DNA from: Flavobacteriales bacterium
GTDB lineage: Bacteria; Bacteroidota; Bacteroidia; NS11-12g; UBA955
Assembly (NCBI GenBank): GCA_947472115.1
Contig: CANIZU010000056.1
Span: forward strand, 1 to 9,954
DNA length: 9,954 nucleotides
Direction: 5' to 3'
Shown piece after piece: positions 1 through 6,831 of this stretch. Each line of letters begins with the position of its first letter. Position 1 is the first letter of the stretch. The position numbers and the translations under genes were made by a program. The notes beneath the pieces were generated by a model. It ran no database searches. It was not told the origin of the DNA and was given only the letters and a program-made list of their open reading frames with translations.

Positions 1-251
1 AAATCCAATCCACTTTGAATGCCCCAAGGCGATTTTTTATCCAATTTGGAATGAAAATAAAACCCTGCAAGCACGCCAATGCTGGGCCTGGGATTTAAAA
101 GCTTCCCGCCATACATCGAACTCATCCCCATTCCCATTTTTAACCCATATCGCTGTCGACCTTCATAAACCACATCCGAAACAGCTTGCGCATTCGATAA
201 AACCGCAAGACCACTGAGTCCAAAAATCAACAATAGGGTTTTCGCTGTCAT
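1..251 (-). CDS. Probable outer-membrane beta-barrel (porin/PorT-like) protein, 5' part only
   Basis: This is the N-terminal 83 codons of a gene that continues beyond the left edge. The ATG lies at 251-249 and directly follows the TAA of the hscA-like gene (254-252) with no intervening base, so translation is probably coupled. The protein starts MTAKTLLLIFGLSGLAVLSN and cleavage is likely after an A-Q-A stretch near residue 23, so it is exported. The mature part has a glycine- and aromatic-rich pattern (YGLKMGMGMSSMYGG, then IGVLAGFYFHSKL, then WGIQSGLD) with alternating hydrophobic residues. This resembles the first strands of the small outer-membrane beta-barrel family (PorT/OMP_b-brl) common in Bacteroidota. 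The exact family cannot be named from this fragment. It is unrelated in apparent function to the chaperone gene upstream. Confidence 0.6.
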   Translation of the reverse strand, partial: MTAKTLLLIFGLSGLAVLSNAQAVSDVVYEGRQRYGLKMGMGMSSMYGGKLLNPRPSIGVLAGFYFHSKLDKKSPWGIQSGLD

Positions 252-2114
252 TTATATTCCTTTTCCTTTGAGTGCCGATGCAACAGCCACATCCATCAAT
301 CGTTCGGCAAACGGACGGGTGTAATCATTCAACCCAGTCACTGATGCCAGAATCTCATCTTTGGAGGCCTGCGATTGCAATAGACGCTCAAGTTCTTCGA
401 TGCGTTGTTTCGTCCCTTCGATTTCTTCTTGACTCATCATTCCCCCGTTTTTATCCAAGAAACGTTTGGCCAGATAAATCAATTGTTGAGCCTCGTTTAC
501 GGCTTCCTGTTGCATGCGCAGTTGGACATCACTTTGAGCAAACTGAAAACCATCCAAAAGCATCTGTTCCACTTGGGCATCGGTGAGTCCGTATTGTGGA
601 GTGATGTCGATTTCTTGCGAAACATTACTGCGAAGTTCTTTGGCTCTCACCTGTAGCATTCCATTGGCATCGATGGCAAAGCTGACTTCGATTTTCGGAA
701 AACCTGCAGGCATCGCTGGAATTCCCTTGAGTACAAATTCTCCTAATTTTCTGTTTTCCGCCACCATTTCACGTTCGCCTTGAAACACTGCGATTTTCAT
801 ATTCACTTGCCCGTCGATTGAGGTGGTGTATTCCCGACCCACTCTAGCTGGAATCTTAGAATTCCTTGGTATCAGAACATCCATGAGTCCGCCAGCAGTT
901 TCGATACCCAAACTCAATGGGGTGACATCTAGCAGCAACACATCGCTACGATTACCGGCCAACACATCTGCTTCGATGGCTGCGCCTAAGGCCACAACTT
1001 CATCGGGATTGATTTGGTTGTTGACCTGAACATGCGGGAAAAGCGCCGTTAATAATTTATAAATTTCTGGATAGCGGGTTGAACCACCCACCATCACAAC
1101 GGCTTGAATGTCGGACTCCTTTAAATGGGCATCCTTCAATGCGGCCGTAATGCAATTTTGGGTTTTTTGCAAGGTGGGATTTGCGGCCGCTTGCAACTGA
1201 CTATAATTCAATGTCAAATCAACAGCAACCTCACCCACCTTTAAATTATTTTGATAAATACTCTCTGGATCGCCACTCAACTCAATCTTCGCCGATTCAG
1301 CCATCAATCGCACCTTCTGCTTATCACCGGCATCTAACCCCTGAAGCACCTCATGTTCCGCTATCCAAAACTGCATCACCGCCCGATCTATATCATCACC
1401 GCCCAAAACAGTATCGCCCTTGGTCGACAAAACCTCAAAAACACCCTCTTCGATGGTCAAAATCGAGACATCAAACGTCCCGCCGCCCAAATCATATACC
1501 AATACTCGCTCCGCCTCGGTTGCATTCAAGCCATAGCTCAAACTAGCCGCTGTAGGTTCATTCAAAATTCTCAAAACATCCAATCCCGCCAACTTACCCG
1601 CGTCCCTTGTTGCCTGTCGTTGCGCATCATTAAAATAGGCCGGCACCGTTATCACTGCTTGATTCACATCCGCCCCCAACGCTTTCTCCGCCTTTTGCTT
1701 CAACGATTTCAGAATAATCGCACTCAATTCTATCGGATTGTAAAACGCATCGTCGATCATCACTTTAACCAGCGCATCCGTCTCGTCATCAATGATACGA
1801 TAACTTAGAAAAGACTGAACATCCGATACATCTTTATAACTGCGACCGAGCAATCGCTTGACACTATAAATGGTGCGATCTGGCGATGCGATCAAACCCT
1901 CCTTGGCAATATATCCCACTTGGGGCAACTGACCCGGCTGAAACCCAATCACCGATGGCACCAAACTCCCCATCTCATCAACAATGATCTCCGGTTGATG
2001 CGTAGTTGGATTTACATAAGCAACCAAACTATTGGTCGTACCCAAATCAATCCCAACCACGATGGCCGTTTTTGTCACTGTCCCTGATGCGATATCGATT
2101 TTAATTTTTGCCAT
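252..2114 (-). CDS. hscA: Hsp70-family chaperone HscA (Fe-S cluster assembly type)
   Basis: This 620-residue cytoplasmic Hsp70 chaperone is a complete gene. The ATPase domain spans about residues 18-385 and shows the phosphate-1 loop GIDLGTTNS (21-29), VPAYFNDAQRQA (157-168), NEPTAA (185-190), the phosphate-2 loop DLGGGTFD (208-215) and VGGSTR (342-347). The interdomain linker LLLDVTPLSLGIET is at 393-406, followed by a substrate-binding domain and a helical lid. HscA rather than DnaK is favoured for four reasons: an N-terminal extension of about 18 residues before the nucleotide loop, a shortened segment after LGGDDID (238-243), the GIPAMPAGFP stretch in the substrate domain, and an ending of FAERLMDVAVASALKGKGI instead of an acidic DnaK tail. 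HscA normally acts with the J-protein HscB to release clusters from IscU. No hscB, iscU or fdx gene is visible here, so the client is inferred. The start at 2114 is preceded by a candidate -7 box. Confidence 0.88.
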   Translation of the reverse strand: MAKIKIDIASGTVTKTAIVVGIDLGTTNSLVAYVNPTTHQPEIIVDEMGSLVPSVIGFQPGQLPQVGYIAKEGLIASPDRTIYSVKRLLGRSYKDVSDVQSFLSYRIIDDETDALVKVMIDDAFYNPIELSAIILKSLKQKAEKALGADVNQAVITVPAYFNDAQRQATRDAGKLAGLDVLRILNEPTAASLSYGLNATEAERVLVYDLGGGTFDVSILTIEEGVFEVLSTKGDTVLGGDDIDRAVMQFWIAEHEVLQGLDAGDKQKVRLMAESAKIELSGDPESIYQNNLKVGEVAVDLTLNYSQLQAAANPTLQKTQNCITAALKDAHLKESDIQAVVMVGGSTRYPEIYKLLTALFPHVQVNNQINPDEVVALGAAIEADVLAGNRSDVLLLDVTPLSLGIETAGGLMDVLIPRNSKIPARVGREYTTSIDGQVNMKIAVFQGEREMVAENRKLGEFVLKGIPAMPAGFPKIEVSFAIDANGMLQVRAKELRSNVSQEIDITPQYGLTDAQVEQMLLDGFQFAQSDVQLRMQQEAVNEAQQLIYLAKRFLDKNGGMMSQEEIEGTKQRIEELERLLQSQASKDEILASVTGLNDYTRPFAERLMDVAVASALKGKGI

Positions 2115-2134
2115 CTCTTGCCAATTTCAACGCA

Positions 2135-2142
2135 CAAAGTTA
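2135..2142 (-). promoter_or_regulatory. Candidate -7 element for hscA (TAACTTTG)
   Basis: Read on the minus strand, TAACTTTG exactly matches the Bacteroidota -7 consensus TAnnTTTG and ends about 20 bases before the hscA ATG. No TTG or TTTG -33 element is found at the usual 17-23 base spacing; the nearest resemblance is TTTC 15 bases upstream. The start would therefore give a leader of roughly a dozen bases. Confidence 0.4.
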
Positions 2143-2195
2143 ACCCTAACCACCATTGAAAGTTGATTCCTATTGATGAATAAATCGAAGAAAAA

Positions 2196-2209
2196 ATGAC
2201 AAATGTCAT
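2196..2209. repeat. Perfect 14-bp palindrome ATGACA-AA-TGTCAT, candidate operator
   Basis: The two six-base arms are exact reverse complements around two central bases. The TGAC-N4-GTCA core resembles the spacing of CRP/FNR-type operators, but many dimeric regulators use similar sites and no regulator gene is nearby. Two further TGACA boxes at 2218-2222 and 2229-2233 lie in the same orientation as the left arm. The position, about 90 bases before the hmuY-like start, fits a regulatory site. The regulator is unknown. Confidence 0.4.
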
Positions 2210-2276
2210 CATCTTGCTGACATTATTATGACAAAATCCTTACAATCACCCAGGCCCTATTCTTTGGGCATCAAAG

Positions 2277-2284
2277 TAAATTTG
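2277..2284 (+). promoter_or_regulatory. Candidate -7 element for the hmuY-like operon (TAAATTTG)
   Basis: TAAATTTG exactly matches TAnnTTTG and ends 13 bases before the ATG at 2298. This implies a very short leader of about seven bases. No TTG is present at the usual -33 spacing, so either the promoter depends on an activator or the true start lies further upstream. A near match, TATTCTTTG with three spacer bases, is at 2258-2266. Confidence 0.3.
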
Positions 2285-2297
2285 TCGCATCAAAAAA

Positions 2298-3638
2298 ATG
2301 AAAAACAAAGGTCAATTTATTCTAGTTATTTGGGCAGCACTATTATCAGGGCAGCTTTTTGCACAAACCACTTATAAGGACACTGTTTCAATGGGACCTG
2401 GCTACGCCAATGCGGTTTATTTCAATCTCCGCACCGGAGAAAAATCGCAATCAGCCATTTCCACTTGGCACATGTCGCACACCACCGTTTCTCGCGACAA
2501 TTGTGTTCGTCTAAACCACCTAAACGGGGTTGATGTCTACGCTTATCCGAAGGGCGACAACAAGGATTTTAGCAAAATGGACACTGCGGGATGGATGTCG
2601 TGGAAGCACCTTTACAACGACATTCACACCCATGAATTGGGCGCTCTAAATCAGAGTATCAATTCAAAAGATCCTTTGGATTTCAGTTGGGGCATTTATA
2701 ATACTACCACCCATGAAATCACTGGAGATTCTCTTTACCTTTTTGTTGTAAATACTCCAACGGTAGGGAAAACTTTCCTTAAATTTAACCCTATTTTACA
2801 AACGGCCACCGGCGATTTGATTTTCCGATTTGCTAGTTTGGACGGAAGCATCGACAAAACAGACACACTGAAACAGGCGAGTTTTACCGGTAAAAGCTAC
2901 AAATATTACAACTTCTTCAAAGGCGCAGTTCAGCCCGAACCAATTCGCGAAAACTGGGACCTTCTATTTACAAGATACATGGCACCCACTACCCCTCCCG
3001 GCGGCGGACCAATGGTGATGTACCCTACGATGGGCGTTGAATCAAAAAGAGGCGAACGCGTTTCAAAAATCACAGACTACACGTGGGATGTGATTGCTGC
3101 CAACCCTGCCCAATCGATTGCTGGAATCAAAATGACAGGAACGCCGGGTGAGTTGAGTAAAGATTTGACAAAAATCGGAGGGGATTGGAAAGCATATGAT
3201 GGTGCAGCAATGACGTGGACTATCAGCACAGATTGGAATTACATCATGGAAACAATCCGTACTCAAGGAACAACCAAAGACACCGCTTTTTGGTTGTTGG
3301 CCTTTACCGGATTCAGTGGAAGTTCTAAAGGTGAAAGCCAGTTAAAAAGAATGGAACTGAAAACCGCTGCTGCGGCCGTGAGTCATGCGAAACAATTTTC
3401 TGCCAAATTATTTCCAAATCCCTCTACCGATAATGTTTTAATCATGGCGAATGGAATTTCTGAAAAAGCCATCGTACAAATCATAGCTGTGGATGGTCGT
3501 TTAATCCATTCCAATTCAAATTGTGAATTTAGTCAAGGTGCAGTTCAGTTTTCGGTTCAAGATTTACCTAGTGGAAGTTATTTCGTGGCGATTCAAACCA
3601 ACACCGACAAACTAAGCCTACCATTCATTAAGCAATAA
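2298..3638 (+). CDS. HmuY-like two-domain surface protein with T9SS sorting domain
   Basis: This 446-residue secreted protein is a probable heme- or ligand-binding partner of the receptor encoded next. It has a signal peptide (1-22, ending LFA before Q) and no lipobox cysteine. Unit 1 (about 30-195) contains WHMSH at 57-61 and a following VRLN strand. Unit 2 (about 198-360) contains YKYYNFF (around 203) and NWDLLFTRY with the tryptophan at 220, the hallmark segment of HmuY proteins. The last ~80 residues form a type A T9SS sorting domain with LFPNPS (371-376), LPSGSYFVAI and a terminal PFIKQ, so the protein should cross the outer membrane and be surface-attached or released. It is a paralogue of the lipoprotein at 5735: both share MG-x2-Y-x-N, WH, the NWD/DWD strand and a GxDWKxYD segment. 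The ATG follows an A-rich stretch with no Shine-Dalgarno sequence. The ligand identity is inferred; canonical HmuY is about half this length. Confidence 0.72.
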   Translation: MKNKGQFILVIWAALLSGQLFAQTTYKDTVSMGPGYANAVYFNLRTGEKSQSAISTWHMSHTTVSRDNCVRLNHLNGVDVYAYPKGDNKDFSKMDTAGWMSWKHLYNDIHTHELGALNQSINSKDPLDFSWGIYNTTTHEITGDSLYLFVVNTPTVGKTFLKFNPILQTATGDLIFRFASLDGSIDKTDTLKQASFTGKSYKYYNFFKGAVQPEPIRENWDLLFTRYMAPTTPPGGGPMVMYPTMGVESKRGERVSKITDYTWDVIAANPAQSIAGIKMTGTPGELSKDLTKIGGDWKAYDGAAMTWTISTDWNYIMETIRTQGTTKDTAFWLLAFTGFSGSSKGESQLKRMELKTAAAAVSHAKQFSAKLFPNPSTDNVLIMANGISEKAIVQIIAVDGRLIHSNSNCEFSQGAVQFSVQDLPSGSYFVAIQTNTDKLSLPFIKQ

Positions 3639-3644
3639 TCATTG
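3636..3644 (+). promoter_or_regulatory. Stop-TCA-TTG junction: TTG start with likely translational coupling
   Basis: The TAA of the hmuY-like gene (3636-3638) is followed by one codon, TCA, and then a TTG in the same frame. The TTG is the only start that leaves the receptor a full signal peptide. The next in-frame ATG (3675) would leave only about ten residues before the mature protein. No Shine-Dalgarno sequence is seen, so reinitiation by ribosomes finishing the upstream gene is a plausible way of starting. Confidence 0.55.
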
Positions 3645-5738
3645 AATCACGGTTTCCTATTAGCGGTGTGTTTAATGCCCCTGGCTTTGCTATCGCAAAG
3701 CCAGGGCGACACCCTGCAAAACGAATCCGAGGAAACCATAAATCCTGTGTACATCACCGGAACAGGCATCGCAACCAAATCCAATAAATCCGCCTACCAA
3801 ATCAAGGTCATTTCGGCAAAAACCATCGCCCAAATGGGTGCTCAAAACGTTGGCGAAGTACTTCAAAATCAATCCGGAATCCTTATCAATCAAGACCCCA
3901 TCTTGGGAACCGGCATCAACCTTCAAGGCCTATCCGGCCAATCCGTAAAAATCCTTCTCAACGGCGTACCAATGGTCGGCCGCATGAACGGAAACATAGA
4001 CCTAGGTCAAATCACAGCTGGCCAAATTGAACGCATCGAAATCATCGAAGGCCCAATGAGCATCATCTATGGCTCCGATGCCATCGGCGGTGTCATAAAT
4101 GTCATCACAAAAAATAGCAACGCCAAGCCATTTCAAAAAATCACAGGTTACGCCGATGCCGTAAACAACTACAACATCGATTATGCAGCACAACTGAAAT
4201 CACAACTTTCAACCGTTAATAATCTAAAACTTACCTGCCCAGCTATTTTCATCAATGCTGGCCGACAATTTTTTGGCGGAATCGACTTCGATACCAGCAA
4301 CCGTCAGTTTGATTGGAAACCCAAAACCAAATACTACGCCAACGCTACAACCCAATGGAAAAATGGGCTCAACACGATTCATACGCTCCGAATCGCCGGA
4401 TATCACGAACAACTTTTGGATCGAAGCAACGCAGAATCTAACTTGATTACCGTAATCGGATACAACAAACGATTTTACACCCTTCGCGGTGAAATATCAT
4501 TAAATTCGAGCATCAAAACCAAACAGGGCAAGCACATTCAGTGGTTAAATAGTTACAACGACTACCATCGACTAAGCATGATGGTAAGACGAGACCTAGT
4601 CACTGGGCAAGAATCGCCAGCAAATAGCGCAAACCAAGACACTACGCGAAATCGTGGCTTCAACTCCAGAGCAATCATCACCCAAACAAAAAATGAGCAT
4701 TTTCACTGGCTTTACGGCTACGATGCCGCTGCTGAAACGCTACAATCCCTAAGAACTGGCTCACCAAGATCAATTACCGACGTTGCAATATTCTTTCAGC
4801 CCGAAATTTTTGTCGGCCCTAAAATCTCAATCCGTCCAAGCCTTAGAGCCATGTACAACAATCGATTCGCCACCTACGCCATCGAAAACGGAAAGCTAAA
4901 AACTGGTCCCATTATCCCAGGCCTTCAAACAAAAATCGCAATCAACCAAAAATTATCGATTAGAGCCTCTTTTGCCCAAGGTTTTAGAGCCCCAACACTC
5001 AAAGAACTCTATTTCCTATTCGTCGATATCAACCACAATGTCCGAGGCAATGCAGCGCTCAAAAGCGAACTCGCCAACAATTACATCGGAAGCATAGATT
5101 ATATCCATTCCTCAAAAAAAATCGATTTGCGTATCATCGGAAAAGGATTCTACAATCACGTCAACAACCAAATTCAACTATCATTGGTGGATGCCAATAC
5201 CAACTTGTTTCAATACATCAATATTGGCGAAATGAATAGCAAGGGACTCGGTGCAGAGATCACCACAATCTATGGCAAATCCCACAACAAAAGCATCGCT
5301 CCCCGTTGGAATACTCAAGCGGGTTTCGATTTGATTTTCGCCCACAGCAAGCTAAACGACACCTCAAAATGGGTAGGATTCTCAACCATCCAATCAAAAT
5401 TGAACGCGGGATACTCCTGGCCAAAACAAGGAATCTCAACCCAATTGTTTTTACGTCATTCCGGTAAAACCCTGAACTTCCTTAACAACGGCGATACTTA
5501 TTCGACAAAATCGTACAGCCTCATAGATATGAGCGTAACCAAACGATTCGCATCAACCCAATCTCAAAAAGGCAAAATAAACACCCCCATTTCGCTGCAA
5601 ATTGGTTGTAAAAATATCCTCGGTGTACGTCAGATTGCCGGCCAATTGCAAAACGCAACGATTCATTCCAATGCCGGCAATTTAAATATCTCCGCTGGCC
5701 GTTCCATTTTCTGTTCCATCAACATCACACTGCTATGA
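3642..5738 (+). CDS. TonB-dependent outer-membrane receptor, HmuR-like
   Basis: This 698-residue outer-membrane receptor probably imports heme or a related chelate using TonB energy. It starts at TTG with the signal peptide MNHGFLLAVCLMPLALLSQS. A TonB-box-like NPVYITGTG is at 34-42, followed directly by the plug (about 50-158) with LLNGVP (105-110), RIEIIEGP (131-138) and YGSDAIGGVINVIT (143-156). There is no carboxypeptidase-like N-terminal domain, so it is not SusC-type. The barrel fills the remainder. FRAP at 448-451, His465, and GNAAL at 469-473 in place of the usual NPxL box recall the FRAP-His-NPxL region of heme receptors. It lies between two HmuY-like genes; its 3' end overlaps the next start by four bases (ATGA). 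A strong hairpin lies in its signal-peptide codons. Receptor identity is firm. Heme as substrate is inferred from the HmuY-like partners and the FRAP/His motif. Confidence 0.85.
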   Translation: MNHGFLLAVCLMPLALLSQSQGDTLQNESEETINPVYITGTGIATKSNKSAYQIKVISAKTIAQMGAQNVGEVLQNQSGILINQDPILGTGINLQGLSGQSVKILLNGVPMVGRMNGNIDLGQITAGQIERIEIIEGPMSIIYGSDAIGGVINVITKNSNAKPFQKITGYADAVNNYNIDYAAQLKSQLSTVNNLKLTCPAIFINAGRQFFGGIDFDTSNRQFDWKPKTKYYANATTQWKNGLNTIHTLRIAGYHEQLLDRSNAESNLITVIGYNKRFYTLRGEISLNSSIKTKQGKHIQWLNSYNDYHRLSMMVRRDLVTGQESPANSANQDTTRNRGFNSRAIITQTKNEHFHWLYGYDAAAETLQSLRTGSPRSITDVAIFFQPEIFVGPKISIRPSLRAMYNNRFATYAIENGKLKTGPIIPGLQTKIAINQKLSIRASFAQGFRAPTLKELYFLFVDINHNVRGNAALKSELANNYIGSIDYIHSSKKIDLRIIGKGFYNHVNNQIQLSLVDANTNLFQYINIGEMNSKGLGAEITTIYGKSHNKSIAPRWNTQAGFDLIFAHSKLNDTSKWVGFSTIQSKLNAGYSWPKQGISTQLFLRHSGKTLNFLNNGDTYSTKSYSLIDMSVTKRFASTQSQKGKINTPISLQIGCKNILGVRQIAGQLQNATIHSNAGNLNISAGRSIFCSINITLL
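3679..3706 (+). repeat. Perfect 12-bp inverted repeat / RNA hairpin in receptor signal-peptide codons
   Basis: CCCTGGCTTTGC (3679-3690) and GCAAAGCCAGGG (3695-3706) are exact reverse complements separated by TATC. In mRNA this would be a stable stem with a four-base loop, starting 37 bases after the TTG start. It encodes the PLALLSQSQG part of the signal peptide. No T-run follows on either strand, so it does not look like an intrinsic terminator. Possible roles are slowing translation, protecting or delimiting the upstream hmuY-like mRNA, or binding a factor; all are inference. Confidence 0.75.
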
Positions 5739-6745
5739 AAAAAATCAGCCTCTTCCTTGCTCCGCTATTTTTCTTAATGAGCTGTGAGAAACCGGAACCC
5801 CTTTATCCAAAACCCACCCTACCCGTTGGCCTCCAATCCCAAACCTTTGCGATGGGCGAAACCTATGAAAATCAATTGTGGTTTGACTTTGCGACGCAAA
5901 AAACTGAGTCAAATGCATTCGGTTTGTGGCATATTGGATTTTCTTGCGATAACAACGCATATATCACTCTAAACGGCGGACTCAATGGAAGCACCAGCGT
6001 GGCAACGTTTAACAATGCCGACTTTGCAAAAATCACCGCTGACAGCCTGATCAGCGTCACATGGAAATACGACCATCCCAGCGGCCAAAGGGATTCAACA
6101 GCCTTTTCAGCGCCATGGACAAAGCAAGGAGCCAATTGGATCGCCAATAAAAAAATTTATATCATCGATTTAGGGGCCCAAATCAAAGACAGCAGCCGAT
6201 ACGTAAAATTGCGCATCAATGACCTAATCCAAGGTCAAGGCTATCAATTCGAATTTGGAGCAATCAACAGCACTACCCCGCTAAAAACAGTCACAATCCC
6301 CATCAACACAGATAAAAATTTCGTTTACTACAACTTTTCGAGCCAATCAATCGTAGAAAATGAACCCTTAAATAAATTGGATTGGGACATCGTTTTCACG
6401 ACTTATAAGGAGAGCATTGCGGACATCACTGGTATCTTTTACAATTACGTGATCCGTGGCGCTTTAATCAACACGCACAAGGTAGATGTGGCGCAACTAG
6501 ATAATTCAGACTTCTCTGCTATTACCTTAGCCGATGCCAATACTGCGAAATTCACAAAGAAGCAACACGAGATCGGGTATGATTGGAAACAGTACGACCA
6601 GTCCTCCGACCAATATTCAATGGTCCCAAAGCGTATTTACTTGATCAAAACAAATGGCGTTGTTTACAAAATGAAATTTGTGGATTTTTACAACGACCAA
6701 GGGAAAAAAGGCTATCCAAAACTTGCTTGGGAATTGCTGAAATAA
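5735..6745 (+). CDS. HmuY-like two-domain lipoprotein
   Basis: This 336-residue lipoprotein has the signal MKKISLFLAPLFFLMSC, where Cys17 in an LMSC lipobox is the lipidation site, so it is probably anchored in the outer membrane. Unit 1 (about 37-185) has MGETYEN (40-46), LWHIGF with Trp65-His66, and ITLNGG (77-82). Unit 2 (about 190-336) has FVYYNF at 196, LDWDIVFTTY with Trp217, GYDWKQYD, KRIYLIKT and a KMKFVDFYNDQGKKG ending that matches the HmuY C-terminus well. The two units resemble each other (NKKIYII against PKRIYLI), which suggests an internal duplication. The start overlaps the receptor stop as ATGA, so the genes are co-translated. By my eye alignment the second heme histidine of Porphyromonas gingivalis HmuY is not conserved, so the ligand or its coordination may differ. 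It pairs with the T9SS-exported paralogue upstream. Confidence 0.75.
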   Translation: MKKISLFLAPLFFLMSCEKPEPLYPKPTLPVGLQSQTFAMGETYENQLWFDFATQKTESNAFGLWHIGFSCDNNAYITLNGGLNGSTSVATFNNADFAKITADSLISVTWKYDHPSGQRDSTAFSAPWTKQGANWIANKKIYIIDLGAQIKDSSRYVKLRINDLIQGQGYQFEFGAINSTTPLKTVTIPINTDKNFVYYNFSSQSIVENEPLNKLDWDIVFTTYKESIADITGIFYNYVIRGALINTHKVDVAQLDNSDFSAITLADANTAKFTKKQHEIGYDWKQYDQSSDQYSMVPKRIYLIKTNGVVYKMKFVDFYNDQGKKGYPKLAWELLK

Positions 6746-6765
6746 AAAATCCATTCGTATTTTTG
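6734..6765 (+). promoter_or_regulatory. Candidate promoter for the PD40 protein-recO unit
   Basis: TTG at 6734-6736 and TATTTTTG at 6758-6765 are separated by 21 bases. This matches the Bacteroidota -33/-7 arrangement (TTG, 17-23 bases, TAnnTTTG) and is the best match to that pattern found in this window. The -33 box lies inside the last codons of the lipoprotein gene. Transcription would begin near 6772, leaving a leader of about 60 bases before the GTG at 6832. Read-through from the upstream genes is also possible. Confidence 0.45.
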
Positions 6766-6771
6766 AAACAT

Positions 6772-6798
6772 GGCGGATATCATATTTCGTGATACGCC
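6772..6798 (+). repeat. Imperfect hairpin at the predicted 5' end of the PD40 transcript
   Basis: GGCG, a two-base GA bulge and TATCA (6772-6782) can pair with TGATA and CGCC (6790-6798) around the loop TATTTCG. There is no T-run after it, so terminator function for the upstream operon is weakly supported. It falls just where the predicted transcript begins, which fits a 5' stabilising stem or an operator. Confidence 0.4.
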
Positions 6799-6831
6799 CC
6801 CATACTATTTTAGCAGCCAATTAAAACTCTC

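Larger units (their letters stand above)
2115..2297. promoter_or_regulatory. Divergent control region between hscA and the hmuY-like operon
   Basis: This 183-bp AT-rich gap separates two divergently transcribed genes and contains no credible ORF. It holds a TAnnTTTG -7 element for each direction, listed separately. It also has three direct TGACA boxes (2197-2201, 2218-2222, 2229-2233), the first of which forms half of a palindrome with TGTCA at 2204-2208. The sequence shows these boxes directly. That they control transcription is inference. Confidence 0.6.

Noticed and set aside
272..1808. Several plus-strand reading frames of 68-151 codons opposite hscA
   Set aside because: They lie antisense to a gene with complete Hsp70 motifs, have no recognisable domains and have compositions typical of reverse-strand translation.
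252..2114. Assignment of the Hsp70 gene as dnaK
   Set aside because: The N-terminal extension, the shortened segment after LGGDDID and the AERLMDVAVASALKGK-type C-terminus match HscA better. No grpE or dnaJ is adjacent.
2262..2276. CTTTG-GGCAT-CAAAG inverted repeat before the hmuY-like gene
   Set aside because: Five-base AT-rich arms are expected often by chance and nothing else supports a function.
3679..3706. Intrinsic terminator between the hmuY-like gene and the receptor gene
   Set aside because: The stem is strong, but no T-run follows on either strand and it lies inside the receptor coding region. Kept only as a hairpin of unknown role.
3063..4446. Small frames on both strands within the hmuY-like and receptor genes
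   Set aside because: They overlap well-supported coding regions, lack signal peptides or motifs, and are best explained as shadows.
6772..6798. Rho-independent terminator of the HmuY-like operon
   Set aside because: The stem is bulged and followed by CCCATAC rather than a T-run. Its position fits a 5' leader element better.
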